Shown: positions 52,602-64,000 of the stretch, one piece after another
Numbering within the stretch: position 1 is the first letter of the stretch
Layout of the letters: each line of letters starts with the position of its first letter
Origin: Onchocerca lupi
Lineage: Eukaryota; Nematoda; Chromadorea; Rhabditida; Onchocercidae
Length of the DNA stretch: 64,000 nt
Reading direction: 5' to 3'
Assembly (NCBI GenBank): GCA_028564675.1
Contig: JAOVVO010000197.1
Location: 53,634 to 117,633, forward strand
Made by a program: the position numbers and the translations under genes
Notes under the pieces: model-generated
Seen by the model: only the letters and a program-made list of their open reading frames with translations
Databases searched by the model: none
Told to the model about the DNA's origin: nothing

Positions 52602-55600
52602 ACATCGGCACTTCTAAGATTATCGAAAAAAAAAAAAAAACTTGATAATTTAAATAGTAAATTAATTAACGATGATAGCATAAGCAAATAAAATTCAATA
52701 TCAAATTACAAATTAAAAAAAAAAAAAAAGTACTAAACATCTAAACTTTTCTTATTAATTAAAAAATATAAAACTCGAAAGAAAAAAATAGAAGGAGGAG
52801 GAATGTATCGTTTCAAAAGATAGAAAAAAAATTTTTTTTCTACATGAAATTTTCAATAAATTTCACGTAATTTGAAAAATTCCTTAGTTTTTCTTCAAAT
52901 TTAATAAATTCGCAAAACTTCTATTTTTTTCGCAGAAGAAAAAAAAAACGGATCAAATTATTAAAATATCATATTTTCAAAAAAAGAGAAAAACAAAAAT
53001 AGTCAAATTCTGTTGCAAAAAAAAGCAATATGATAAATACAATATCATTTTCAATAACTTGAAATGATTCATTTAAAATTTTAATCCTAAAATTTCGATA
53101 AAAATGAGAATAAAAAAAAAACAGGTATGTTGTCGTTTTAATAATCAATCATTTCTATCATATTGTTGATAAAAAAATAATCTTTCAAAAAGTGAATAAA
53201 TTACAGTAAATATGAAAAATTATAGATACAATATTCCAATTTACTAATTTTTCAATTTCACATCTTTTTTTTCTAGTAAATAAAAGGAAAAAAAAGAGAG
53301 TGAGAGAGAATTGATTGGAAGAAAACAATCAATCAAGATAATTGCTTCTAAAGTTAAAAAAAAAAAAAAAAAATAAAATAAATTATTACTCATTCATTTG
53401 AGTAGATAAAACTTCGTTTATGAAATTTTATTTTTTCTTGACCTTAGAAAAATTCAATTTGTTTAAAATATCACAATTTTTGACAGGTAATAAAATCTTG
53501 ACAGGTAAAATTCTTTCCTATCATTGGTCCATATAATAATTATTAAACATATGGTCAAAAAAAACCGTAAAAATGCATATTTTATCTCTCATTTTTATGC
53601 AAATTTCAAGATTTTCCTCTCAATCATTACAACGACAACAACAAAACTAATAATAGATTTATTGGGGAAAATAAAGAGATTAATTAATCATGTTGTTTTT
53701 TTCTTCTTAATTAATAATTCAAAAAAAAAAAAAAAAAAAAAACAAGAGTAAAATGAAATTGAAATGATAAATAAGAATTTTTCAAATGAATAAGAAAATA
53801 AACAAATAAAATGAATAAAATTCAAATAAAGTAAAATGAAATACAAATGATAAAAATTAGAAAAGATTATGTATTTAAAAGTTTAAAATTTCAATTTCAA
53901 ATTATACTCATTGTAAGGAATGGAATTTAATTTTTCAATTTGTATACAAAAAAAAAAAAAGAAAAAAACGATTCTGAAAAAAAGTGAAAAAATGAGAAAA
54001 AATGGGAGGAAAATTTGATTAAGTAAACTTAGAAGAAGGATGTGAACTTTGATGAGCTAAAAAGCAGGTGAGCTAAAAATGATGAACTTTTGAACTATCT
54101 AAATTGATCGATCGAGGACAAACAAATGATTGTCACTCATTTTTCATCCTTCTACTAATTTTCGGTAGAACTTTACTGTCTTCGTAAGAAAAGTTTTTAC
54201 CATTTGGTATCTAGTATCTACTATAATTCGACCTTCTTCCTCACCTGTCCTCATCCTTGATTCCAATTTGTCATCCATTATGACAAAATGACAAATCATC
54301 ACTTACTCTAATTGTCACAATCTTCTTTTTTTTTTCCTCTCACGACCTTCAGATTAAATCAAATTTACCGATATAAGCGATGAAAAATTTGCTTATCTAA
54401 TTGAAACATCATTTTATAAAAATTTTTCAAAATTTTCGATTGAACTTTAAGTTTAGAAAATTTTTCCAAATTTTTAATTAAACTTTAAATAATAAACTAA
54501 ATTTTAAATATCATTATCTTTGTGCAATTTATATAACATAACATTTACTATAGTTACTATTTTTTTGACAAAAGTAAAATGCAACAAATGTTTAATTTCT
54601 AATAGAAATATTAGAATTTTGCTAACCGAATTAGGAATGAATGAATAAGGCAAATTATTTCATTAATTTTAATACTTGAATTTAAATGTATTTAAGTTTT
54701 AGAATCTTTTCCGGGTAATATTTGATAGACTTTTTCAAATAATATATGTAATTATTATCAATTGTGACAACAATAATTATGATAACGAGAAATCTTTATG
54801 TATAATTAGAAATATCTGGAGAAAAGTTGCAGGAATATTGGAAGAAAAATTTTAATAGAAAATAATGTTCAATGAACTAGAAAAATTAATGTTACAAGTT
54901 CCCGGAAATAAATTCAATTAATGAATTTCGGAAATTAGATTTTATTGGTGAAAAAGAAGATGGAAATTGAAACTTAAAAAATGCAATGAAAATATAAAAA
55001 TATGTTTAGTAAATAAAAAAAAAATAATTGAAATAATTTTTTTGAACAATATATTACAGTTTATTTAGAATTCATTTCATTTATTTAGAATTTGAAATAA
55101 ACAAAGAAATGGATTAATTAGATAATTAACGCTCTGCTAGATATTTTAGTAATTATATTTTTTTTTTAAAAAAAAAGTTTGTATAATTTAGTGAAAATTT
55201 TTCAAAAATGATTCGTTGAAAAATCATAATTATTTCATGAGGAGGAAAAAAATGTCAATAAATGAATGCAGAGAGCGTACCACAATTTAAATTCTAAATA
55301 CATCATTTGAAAAGATATAAAATCTAAAATAAAAAATCAATTCAAATTTATTTCAACTGGAATTTCAATACCATTTCATCATTATCCTCATAATATTGTC
55401 ATCAATGTCACCATTGCCATCATCACCATCATCATTATCATCATCATCATCATCATCATTATCATTATCATTATTATTATTACCCTCATTATCAGTTTAG
55501 TCACATTAATATCATTACTAGAAATGGAAATTATTAAAAATTATTGCTCGATCCTCTTATTCTTCTCTTTATTTACCCTTTTCTCAATTCTTTCTTTCTT

Positions 55601-58600
55601 TCTCAATTATCTTTCAATTTCAATTCAACTTCTTAATTATTAAATATAAAAAAATTAAAATTTATCAAAAATAAAAAAATTCATTAACGAAATGAACAGA
55701 ACATTAAACGTTCCATCATTTTTTTTCGTCTTCCATAATTTCTTTTCTTAATTTTTAATTTTCAAATTTAACCTATTTAAAATGAATATTATATATTAAA
55801 AAAATTTTTGTTGAATTTTCCATAGGAGAAAAATTGAGATTTGAAAAATGTTAAAATGAACTATCATTTCCATTAAATACTTTTGCAGTTTAAATGATCA
55901 GTACATAAAAAATCTTGTTTGAATTTTAATTTCTAGTTCACAGAAAAACTTAAACTTGAAAATCTTCGATAATATTGCTATTTTCTTCAGCTCAAACTAT
56001 TTTAAAATGATTTTTTTTTTTTTTTAACCATCCAATCTGGCAATTCATAAAATTATTTAAATAAACTTGCGCGAAATTTTCGGTTCATCAGATGAATACC
56101 GTAATCCAAAATTCATCAAATAAATATTCAATAAAAATAAAAATTTTAATAGAGAAAAAAAAAAAAAGAAACTATGACAATGTCATGTCAATATGAGATT
56201 ACAATCTTATTAAGCAGAGTATTTTAATTAAAATTTGCAAATAATCTAATTAAAAAAAAAAAAGATATAAAACAGAAAATATTAGGATAAAAAAAAAGAT
56301 GGAAAAAATGATTTCAATTAATTTTCGATAATTAATTACCGATGAAATAATTGGCATGCCAAAAAAAAGTGACATGTCACCAACTATAAATGACATACGA
56401 CTAATGGATGACAAATTTCGGCCATACAAAAAAAAAAAAAATTGAAAAAAGTATGGGTAATTTTGAAAAATAGCAAATATTCCAAATTAGGTCAAATTAT
56501 AGTAAAAGAAGAAAATTGGATGAAATATATTACCGTAACGGATAAGCAAACATATATTCATCAAAAAATTGATGATTTTTCAATGAAAAAGAAGGAAAAA
56601 ATCATTTTTTTTTTCAGTTTTTTGAAATTTAAAATTTGAATTACCCATTTTAGCAATTGCTAATCCATTGATGACCTAAAATTTAATGCTAAAATTTTTA
56701 TTCTTATAGTATAAATAGGATGCTAATACCATAAATGATGTCAATCATCGATTTTTTTTTTTTTTTACAGTATTTAGTAATATTTTTGATTTAAAATATT
56801 TGCCTCAATCAAAATTTTTGACCCATTTTTAAATTTAAAAATTCCTTTAAAATTATTAAAGAAAATAGTTCAATTAAATTTTTTCTCAACTTTTTCAGAA
56901 ATAAATGTTGCTGGAATTTAAAAATCATTTCGTATATTCCATTCGTAAGATATGTTTGATGCCAAATTTTGCTAAATTTAAATCAAAACTTTAAAAAAAA
57001 AAGACGGAAATATTATTAAGCATAAATGTGAAAAAATAATATACCATCATAATTAATAATAGTTTAGCAGAAATTTTAGTAATAAAATTTATATTTGAAA
57101 AAAAAAAAAAATAACATTTTTTGAAATCTGCAAAAGTTTGTATAACATATTCGGTAATATTTCATTTAAAAACATTTCAAAATTTATTCATAAATAAATT
57201 TTATAAGCAAAATATTCGAATTCTTAATTTATTTAAGTTTTATCAATTGTTTTGAACTTCTTCACACTTATGACCGAGAATATTTTTGAGCTAAAATAAG
57301 ATTGAAATTTTTAGATGAAAATTATAAATTATCAAAATTATTTTATAACTCATTAAATGATTACATATAATAATTAGAAATTTTTATGATTATAAAAAAT
57401 TATATAAATTTAGATAAAATATTGATAGACATTCCGGTAAAAATTAGCATAGCTATTTCCGGATAGCAATTCCGGTAAAAATTAGTATAGCTTATTTTCA
57501 GATAACATAATTTTCATAAAAAAGATAGTCTAATTACATTAGTCTTTCAATATGAACTTAGCAATATGCATATTCATATTTTCCCGTTTAATTAATTCAG
57601 TGATTAATTAATTTGATAATTAATGCTGCTGATAAAAATAAATTAAAAGTAGGAAAAAAGTGAGAGAAATAGAACGTTTATCTTTGATATCAATTTTGGA
57701 GAAGAAGAAAAATAGAAAAATTCATTTAAAATGATGAAGTCAATTAATCCTAAATCAACTTGGCAACGTAAGACGTTAAAATTTTATAAAAATTTAGAAT
57801 TTCATAACTTTAATGTAAAAAATATATTTATCATGAATAATTTTAAATAAAATTACGAAAAATTACAACAATCAAACAGAAGCAAAAAAATTGATTAAAA
57901 TTTCTAGATGAACGCAAAGTTTGGGAGAGATTGATAATATATTCCAGTAATAAGTGATAATGTTGAAAAAAAAATGCGGAATGAGTGATAATGTTAATGA
58001 CAATGATGATCATTATATTCTCGATAGTGGCCAAAATTCAGAATATTAAATCAGAATTAATTTATTATATTACTCTTTTTATCAAAATTATTATCATATT
58101 TTCATCAGTCCCTGAGATAGAACAAAGCATATTTTCCGCATTATATATAAATTTAATAATTAATTCAAATTTTCGATTGATTAATTTATTTGTAACTGAA
58201 ATTTGCATTATATATAACATGGATGGTGAATATTAAGTAATTACATAATGGATAATTGCAAAAATATTTTATTAATTTGATAAAAAAAAAAGTTTTATTT
58301 GATCTATTTAGAAATGATATTTTAATAAATTCATTGAATTCATATGCTCTTTTTTTGATTTCCAATTAAAAAATGAGAAAGAAAAAAACGATAAAAATGA
58401 GAAAGAATTTTTAACAATTACAATTTCAACTAAAAAAATAATGATATGATTTCATTTGATAATGTTGAAAAAAATGATCCAATTGATTTTTTTTTTCTTT
58501 ATATTTATAATAATTTCTAATTAATGGAAAAATAAAGCAATAAAAACTTTTTTTCTAAAAAGATAAATAAAAATATTTTTATCATATAAAGTCATCCTAC

Positions 58601-59740
58601 AGATAAAATTATAAAAATAGGACAGTAATCATTTGAAATGATCAAAAATTCTAAAAGTTCGGAGATATATAGTGTTCAGAAGTTTCATTTATTTATTTAT
58701 TTGTTTTCTTGAAAAATTTGCTATTTGCAAAAAAAGAAAATTCATTATCACACATCATATTCGATAAAAGAGAAAGGGAGACAGAGAGAGAGAGAGAGAA
58801 AAAAAATAAATAAACAAATAAACAAGTAAACAAACAAAACAAACCATCGTTCCACTGGATGTCGCGTGGTAAGTTGATCAATTTTGATCTGAACATAACC
58901 GATCAGCGTTGAACGATCCTTTTTTTTCTTTGCATCTGCTTCACGATATAAATTGATGCAAACATTTTCCAATTTTGGAATTGGACTAAAATTTTAAAAA
59001 AAATTAAATCATTTTTTACCAAAAAAAAATGAAATGAAAATAAGTATTTGATTAAATATACATACTTTTATTATTATTGTATTGTTAGCACTACTACGAA
59101 ATTACAAAGAATTAAAAAGGAAATATAGATATAATTGTTTTTATATTTTGCAAAAATTACGGAAGAATCATTTAATTAGTAATTAAATATATTAAATAAA
59201 ATAAATCACCTAATTATAATCAAATTCTGTTAATTATGATCTGGAATGAATATCAGATATGAAATAAAAATTACTTATTAATTTGGGATTATTGCAATTA
59301 ATTATAACTATAAGTGACGGCAAATACTATCAGAAATTATTTATTTAAATTATTCAATTATTTCTAAAAATTACACTGAAATATTTCTCAAATATCAGTG
59401 AGAAAAAAGTCATTTTTAATTCCAAAAAAAAAAAAAAAAAAAAAAAAAAACTTTTACAGCAAGAAAATCTCGAAATTAAAAATTTGTCAAAATTACACAA
59501 AAGAAAAAAATGATAAAAAAATTGATCCGGAAAATAAACCTGAAATAGAAATGCTCGCCCCAAAAACAAATATCACCACGTGGTTTTGCGGATGTTCGAG
59601 CATATAATGTCTTATCAAGACATATCTCACAATAGTATTTCCGTTTAACCGGAATACCTTTTGCTTCCAAAATCCATATTTCCAGTGAATTTTCCGTTCG
59701 ATACATCCGATCACGTAACGGATTTCCGGTACGTCGTATA
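43081..59740 (-). CDS. gap-2: SynGAP/DAB2IP-family Ras GTPase-activating protein, gap-2-like (5' partial)
   Basis: Speeds GTP hydrolysis by Ras at membranes. The 988 residues begin in a C2 domain (LEIWILEAKGIPVKRKYYCE, ICFWGEHFYF, INLYREADAKKKKDRS, HPVERWYTV) and run into a RasGAP domain: KARYQSVQILPMQVYSDL, EPTLGVKAKEDLATVLVRIM, MFRGNSLATKAMEAYMK (the Arg is the expected finger), DCEVDPLKM, FLRFLCPAILSPSLFNL, LANFTKFGGKEHYMDFMN. Then come about 400 residues rich in Ser, Asn and Asp, and a coiled coil (EIIEQQKREIRRLMKENEEL). Exons in transcript order: 59740-59540, 58985-58845, 51807-51658, 51029-50875, 50268-50180, 49571-49414, 48929-48770, 48395-48105, 47732-47572, 47344-47090, 46186-45836, 45630-45340, 45084-44806, 44088-44040, 43697-43566, 43185-43081. 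All phases close. Start codon and any PH domain lie beyond the window. Confidence 0.94.
44448..44640. repeat. Intronic minisatellite, about 40-50 bp unit
   Basis: About five copies of a unit like cttaataattctgatcatt-agagcaaataaaa-ccactgt, inside the RasGAP intron 44089-44805. The repeat stays open on both strands (for example + strand FLIILIIRANKTT repeated), which is a by-product of the unit and not evidence for a gene. Confidence 0.85.
46655..47089. repeat. Intronic tandem repeat, about four copies of a 95-118 bp unit
   Basis: Copies begin with cagtaatc near 46659, 46779, 46872 and 46983. Each runs through a block like atatgatag-tataaaata then ttttat-ccaatggtaaaataaaa. The array ends directly at the splice donor of the RasGAP exon 47344-47090. 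Confidence 0.85.
52433..52605 (-). CDS. Candidate alternative first exon of the RasGAP gene
   Basis: On the - strand an ATG at 52605 opens 57 codons: Met-Leu, an Asn run from AAT repeats, then TTTDYTRLSSWFDRCHFM and RPLCNIKFDKNCFKLRSIF. A donor (cg then gtcagc) follows 52433. The exon ends with two bases of a codon, the same phase as the normal upstream exon 58985-58845, so it splices in frame to the acceptor after 51807. It lies 626 nt upstream of that exon inside a 7 kb intron. If real, it makes a short isoform that keeps the RasGAP domain but lacks most of C2. C. elegans gap-2 is known for several 5' variants; the match here is inference. Confidence 0.45.
55409..55482. repeat. Trinucleotide (ATC/ATT)n microsatellite
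   Basis: Runs of atc interleaved with att in the large RasGAP intron. On the - strand it reads as Asp/Asn codons, but no exon signals frame it. Confidence 0.85.
57431..57508. repeat. Two direct copies of attccggtaaaaattag
   Basis: attccggtaaaaattag followed by a near-identical atagct tail occurs at about 57431 and again at about 57468, a period near 37 bp. Confidence 0.7.
58783..58799. repeat. (AG)n microsatellite
   Basis: AG run about 45 bp downstream (in transcript sense) of the RasGAP exon 58985-58845. Confidence 0.9.
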
Positions 59741-60006
59741 CTGTAATAAGCAAAACATTTGAAGCAAAAAAAAAAAAGAAAAAAACTGAAACAACAATTA
59801 TAAACGGAAAATATCCTATAAATATTAATCGGAAGAAAAAAAAAATCAAAAGAATTAACAGTAATGAAAATTATGAAAATTGGTTATAATATTTTCATTT
59901 AGGATTTCCGGATTTTATTTCTTGTTACATTCTCTTTCCGATTTCGATCTCCGGCAGTTTTTTAAAATAACTTTTATGATTGTGCCATATGCATTGAATA
60001 ATTGAT

Positions 60007-60135
60007 TAAAGTTAGCATTGCAATTTAAATCCGGCAAAAAGTTCAAAATCTTCTTGAAGCGAATAATTGTTGAAGTTAGATTATGGTATAAATCCGGAAA
60101 AATGTCTAAAGTTAGCATTACAATATAAATCCGGA
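60007..60135. repeat. Degenerate repeat around taaatccgg
   Basis: aaagttagcatt-caat-taaatccgg occurs at about 60009 and 60109, with a diverged middle copy (gaagttagattatggtataaatccgg) near 60070. Confidence 0.65.
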
Positions 60136-60300
60136 AAAATTTCCAGAATCTAAGAAGAAATATTTGGAAATGAATCAGTTCAATGACTTCAAAATTATAA
60201 TCTGATCATTTTTTTCTTTCTTTTTTTTTGATTAAATTATTTCGATTATGCTAATTGGTTCAAGAATGCGCTAAAACTTGAACTACTTGGATGTATTTTT

Positions 60301-60460
60301 TGAAAAGAACAAATAATTTCAAAATGGATTACTGTAAATCTTATAAAAAACCTGCTTGTTGAAGAGAATAAATAATTACAAAATAGACAGTTGTAAATTT
60401 TATCGAAATATGCTACTTGAAAAGAACAAATAATTTTAAAATGGATTACTGTAAAATTTA
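60301..60460. repeat. Three tandem copies of a 58-59 bp unit
   Basis: Copies start at 60301, 60360 and 60418 with tgaaaagaacaaataattt or close variants, followed by caaaatggattactgtaaat. Confidence 0.85.
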
Positions 60461-63256
60461 CTTTTTTACGAAAAAAAGAGAGAAAAAAATACAGTGGAAA
60501 AAAAATATTACAATTTATATGTGGCAAAAAAAAAAAAAAAAATTCAATGAATAAAATTTCAAATTTATTCCAACTATTTCAATAAAATTTATATATAATT
60601 CTTGCTTCAAATTATCACCAACCGTTTAAAGAGATTTTTAAAAAAGATCGAAATTATTCATACGGAGAAAATAAATTCAAATATGAGAAGATTAATTTTG
60701 GAAAATTCTAACAAAACAAATGCAAAAATAATCCAGAATTATGCAATAAATTTTTTTTGATCAAACATTCCAGTGGAAAATTTGAAAAATAAAATTAACC
60801 CAAATCATTTGTTTAAATCGTTCATGTCCCGGGTCCATTTTATGAACAAACCGATGAAGTATTTAATCTTTTTTAGTATTAACCTTTTTAAAAAATAGGT
60901 CAAAAATATTAAATCGGTCAAATTGTCCCAATTTTAAATCTTTTCTGTTTATTAAGCCACGATAATGTTAATCCAAAATACTTATACAGTCTTTCAAACC
61001 AAGAAATTATTGTTAAATGAAATAAATTTTATGAATACTATTAAATTTTTCAAAAATTTGCACTCCTTTTTGAAGAAAAGAAGAATTTCATTTTATTTTG
61101 TTTTTTTTTTTCTTTCGTACAGTTTATTAATTAAATGAATAAATGAATAGAAATAAATAAATGAATAAAATGAATAGTTGAATTGCAATAAATAATTGAA
61201 TAAGAAATAATAAATGAAATAAAATGGACAAAATAGAAAATAAATGAAATATATAAATTTAAATAACGTTACAAATTACAAAATTACAAGTATTTATTTT
61301 ATAAAATTATTAAATGAAATGTTATATTGAATTCTTCAAATCTTATAATATTTCAAATTACAGAATTAATAAACTTCAAATTAAAAAACTTAATTTTATA
61401 CTTAGTTTTTAAATAGAATTCAATTTAGCATACTATATCATATAATACGAAATTATCAATTGATTACGCCATGTTAAACTAGAAAAAAAATGAATTAATG
61501 TGAAAATTGAAGGTATTTGTTATACTTTAACTTCTATGGATATTTTAAGAAATATAATCGAAAAAATATATAAAATGGAAATATAAATTTTCTGCTAATG
61601 ATACAATGAGGAAAGATAATTGATAAAATGATAATTAATTAACTTATCATTCTTATTAATTTATTTTTTGAATTTTTTACCAATCTAAATATTGTTATTA
61701 TCCGGATTATATGGTATGTTATGTGGATGAATGAATAAATTATGTTAATTTTCATTCAATAAATTAAATTACTCAATTCAAATTGTAGATTTTAATTAAA
61801 TCATTATATCAAATTTTCATCAATGTCAGAAAAAATAAATGAAATGAAAAAAGATTGATGTAAATAAACGATACGGAAAGATATTCATCATTTGTTATTG
61901 ATTTTTTTTTTTTTTGATTGACAAGAAAGAATTTCGAATTATTTTTTTTTCAAACTAAATTTTTCAAACTTTTATGAAAACAGAAATTTGAAGTAAAGAG
62001 AAGAAAACGAATGCATAATTTTTTAAAATTTAACAAAAGAAAAAAGAGGAAATATTTTGAAAGATTGCATACTTTAACAAATGAGGTTAACAAGAATCAT
62101 CGAAATATATTTAATAGTACTACAGTACACGAAGGGATCGAAATGGATGAATAAAAGACAAGAAGAGAAGTATAGTACTTTTACTGAATACCATATCAGC
62201 ATACCGTATGCATAGGCACTACTTAATACAGTAATAGACAGGTATTTTGTTATTATCAAAAAAATATAAATACATTATCAAAAACAAGTTTTTGTTGATA
62301 TTATTGTGCAAAAAATGATAATTCTTGGGGAATAATTCATTTTTTTTTTCTGCTTTTAGAAACATTTAATCCCGTGAAATTAATTCACTAAATTTATCTA
62401 AATATTAACAAATTTTATATTTAAATCACTTTAGTAAACATATTTCCATTAGATGAAATCTTAAGAATTCGTCTGCTTTCCTCTAATCTAATATTATTAC
62501 GACGGAATTTTTGAACATTATAAATTAAATATTAAACAAAAAGATCAAATATTGCTCGAATATAATTACAAAATGAAATTTCTCATCTTGTAAATTAAAA
62601 TATGAAACTATTAATGTTAAACAAAAAATGAAAATGGACCGGTCATAATTCTTAAAGAATAAAACATAAAAATATGAAATTCGTTGAGAAAGAAAGAAAA
62701 CAAATTTCAAACTGAAAAAAATAACAATGAAAATTGCAAAAAAACAAAACACTTCAAAAATAATTACGCCTAAAAAAAATAAAATTAACACTTAAAAGAA
62801 AAAATGAATAGTTTTATTTCTAATAAAAGATGACAACAAACATTGCAAATCGAAAAAATCTGACATAAAAAGATCAATATTATTATTTAAAAAAGATATG
62901 AAATGAATTTGTTGGAGAAAAAAAAAAGAGAAAATGTTCTTATCATTTCTTATTTTTTCGATGGAATTCATAATTTTTCTTTTTTTTCCCCCACCAACTT
63001 TATAAAATTCTTATCAAATTTTACGCAACAATAAATAGCGACAACCAATAAAATATTCGAATAAATAATTTTTATTTGCTAAGTAAAAGTTGCGAAATGT
63101 TTACGACTTGCAAAATATTTACGATGAAATTTACTTGCTTAATAAATTTTGCATGATATAATAAAATTGTCTCCGAACAAGTGCTATCTAATCAACTATA
63201 TTCGAAGCTAAAAATAGAAACTAGTTTCGAACTTGGAAATTATCAAAAATATTATT

Positions 63257-63450
63257 GATTACTATTAAATTATCATCATTATCATTATTATTAATACTAT
63301 AATTATTACTATTATTAGTAAGATTATTTGCATAAATAAATTTGAAAATCATTATTGAATGATTATCACTATTAAATTATTATCATTATCATAATTATTA
63401 CTATTATTAAGATTATATTGCACAAATAAATTTGAAAATCATAATTAAAT
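63257..63450. repeat. Direct duplication of about 90-104 bp
   Basis: Copies at about 63257-63360 and 63361-63450 share actattaaattat, attattactattatta, aagatta and aaataaatttgaaaatcat in the same order, with indels in the att tract. Confidence 0.8.
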
Positions 63451-63943
63451 GATTCATATAATTGACCATTTTCATATTATACAGACATATATATATAAAT
63501 TTGAATCTAATCTTTTCGATGCAATTGTCTGATTATCTCTTCAAATGAACTGAAAGATTTATATAGATCGATAAGATCAATTTTAAAATTTTCATAAAAT
63601 CGGTCATTCTCAAGGATAAATAATTTGTAAAATTTTCAAATTTCTAACCGTTAATTTATCACAAACGATAAAAACAAATATGTTTATCGATTGAACGATT
63701 TATTCAAAAAAATTAAATGAAAAAATCAAAAATTTACAAAAATTAACTCATGCTATCGATTAATTATCTTTCTCTTTAATGAATTTCTTAAATTTTAAGA
63801 AAAATTTACAGTAACAACATATCTAATTTCATGCTATTTTTAATGTATGAAACTTTACTAAGGAATGAAATTAATTTTTGAACAGATTTAAAATTTACAA
63901 ATTTTATTTCCTATTTTTAATTTATTAACTATTTCGTATCTTC

Positions 63944-64000
63944 AAAAAAAAAAAAAAAAAAAAAAAAAACAAAAAAAAAAAAAATAAAAAAATTTTTGAA
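63944..64000. repeat. A-rich tract at the window end
   Basis: A run of 26 A followed by further A runs broken by single c and t. Confidence 0.9.

Larger units (their letters stand above)
51808..58844 (-). other. Large (7 kb) intron of the RasGAP gene
   Basis: Separates the exon ending ...HPVERW from YTVAATSDG. Apart from the candidate exon at 52433-52605 and the repeats listed, I see only AT-rich sequence with homopolymer runs and short shadow frames. Confidence 0.7.
59741..64000 (-). other. 5' intron of the RasGAP gene, continuing past the window
   Basis: The C2 exon begins after an acceptor at 59741 and must be preceded by another exon, since its first base completes a codon. No exon with PH-domain likeness was found up to 64000. 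Contains the repeats listed and terminal A tracts. Confidence 0.6.

Noticed and set aside
55409..55482. Asp/Asn-rich coding exon on the - strand
   Set aside because: It is a trinucleotide microsatellite without a convincing acceptor or donor.
62425..62525. - strand segment reading LEESRRILKISSNGN, a possible upstream RasGAP exon
   Set aside because: Splice sites are weak, frame choice is arbitrary and there is no PH or C2 likeness.
63488..63570. - strand acceptor followed by SFEEIIRQLHRKD
   Set aside because: Stop codon follows at once and no donor keeps a frame into the C2 exon.

Overview
This is eukaryotic, strongly AT-rich chromosomal DNA from an animal, most likely a parasitic nematode; a filarial or other spirurid worm is my best guess. 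The basis is many small exons with tttcag-type 3' splice sites, the family content, and a RasGAP gene resembling nematode gap-2. No species can be named from the sequence alone. No prokaryotic feature, CRISPR array, rRNA or convincing tRNA was seen.

Layout. (1) 1-6442, + strand: the 3' half of a site-1 protease (MBTPS1/SKI-1) gene; the catalytic half lies before the window. (2) 8892-21877, + strand: a complete DNA topoisomerase II gene (top-2 type), 31 exons, about 1533 residues, with two clear GC-AG introns and two intronic hairpins. (3) 21878-31200: about 9 kb with no intact gene, holding tandem repeats and a decayed Helitron whose PIF1-like helicase is still readable in broken frames (about 29340-30215). 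(4) 31227-41057, + strand: a complete 17-exon gene for a 664-residue chromodomain plus ankyrin-like protein, resembling MPP8 (HUSH complex) in domain order. (5) 43081-59740, - strand, convergent with gene 4: the 3' part (16 exons, 988 residues) of a SynGAP/DAB2IP-family RasGAP, like C. elegans gap-2. It has a C2 domain, a RasGAP domain, a long low-complexity region and a C-terminal coiled coil. Its 5' end, including any PH domain, lies beyond 64000. A 7 kb intron in this gene holds a phase-matched candidate alternative first exon with an Asn run.

The genes do not form a pathway. Site-1 protease acts in the Golgi on membrane-bound transcription factors. Topoisomerase II and the chromodomain protein act on chromatin. 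The RasGAP shuts off Ras at membranes. Gene models were assembled by hand from splice sites, reading phase and family conservation. All reading phases close, but transcript data would be needed to settle the ambiguous junctions named below.

I did not find a convincing previously undescribed system. The items most worth a second look are the chromodomain-ankyrin gene, the candidate internal RasGAP promoter/first exon, a perfect 70-bp intronic hairpin and a fossil exon duplication in top-2.
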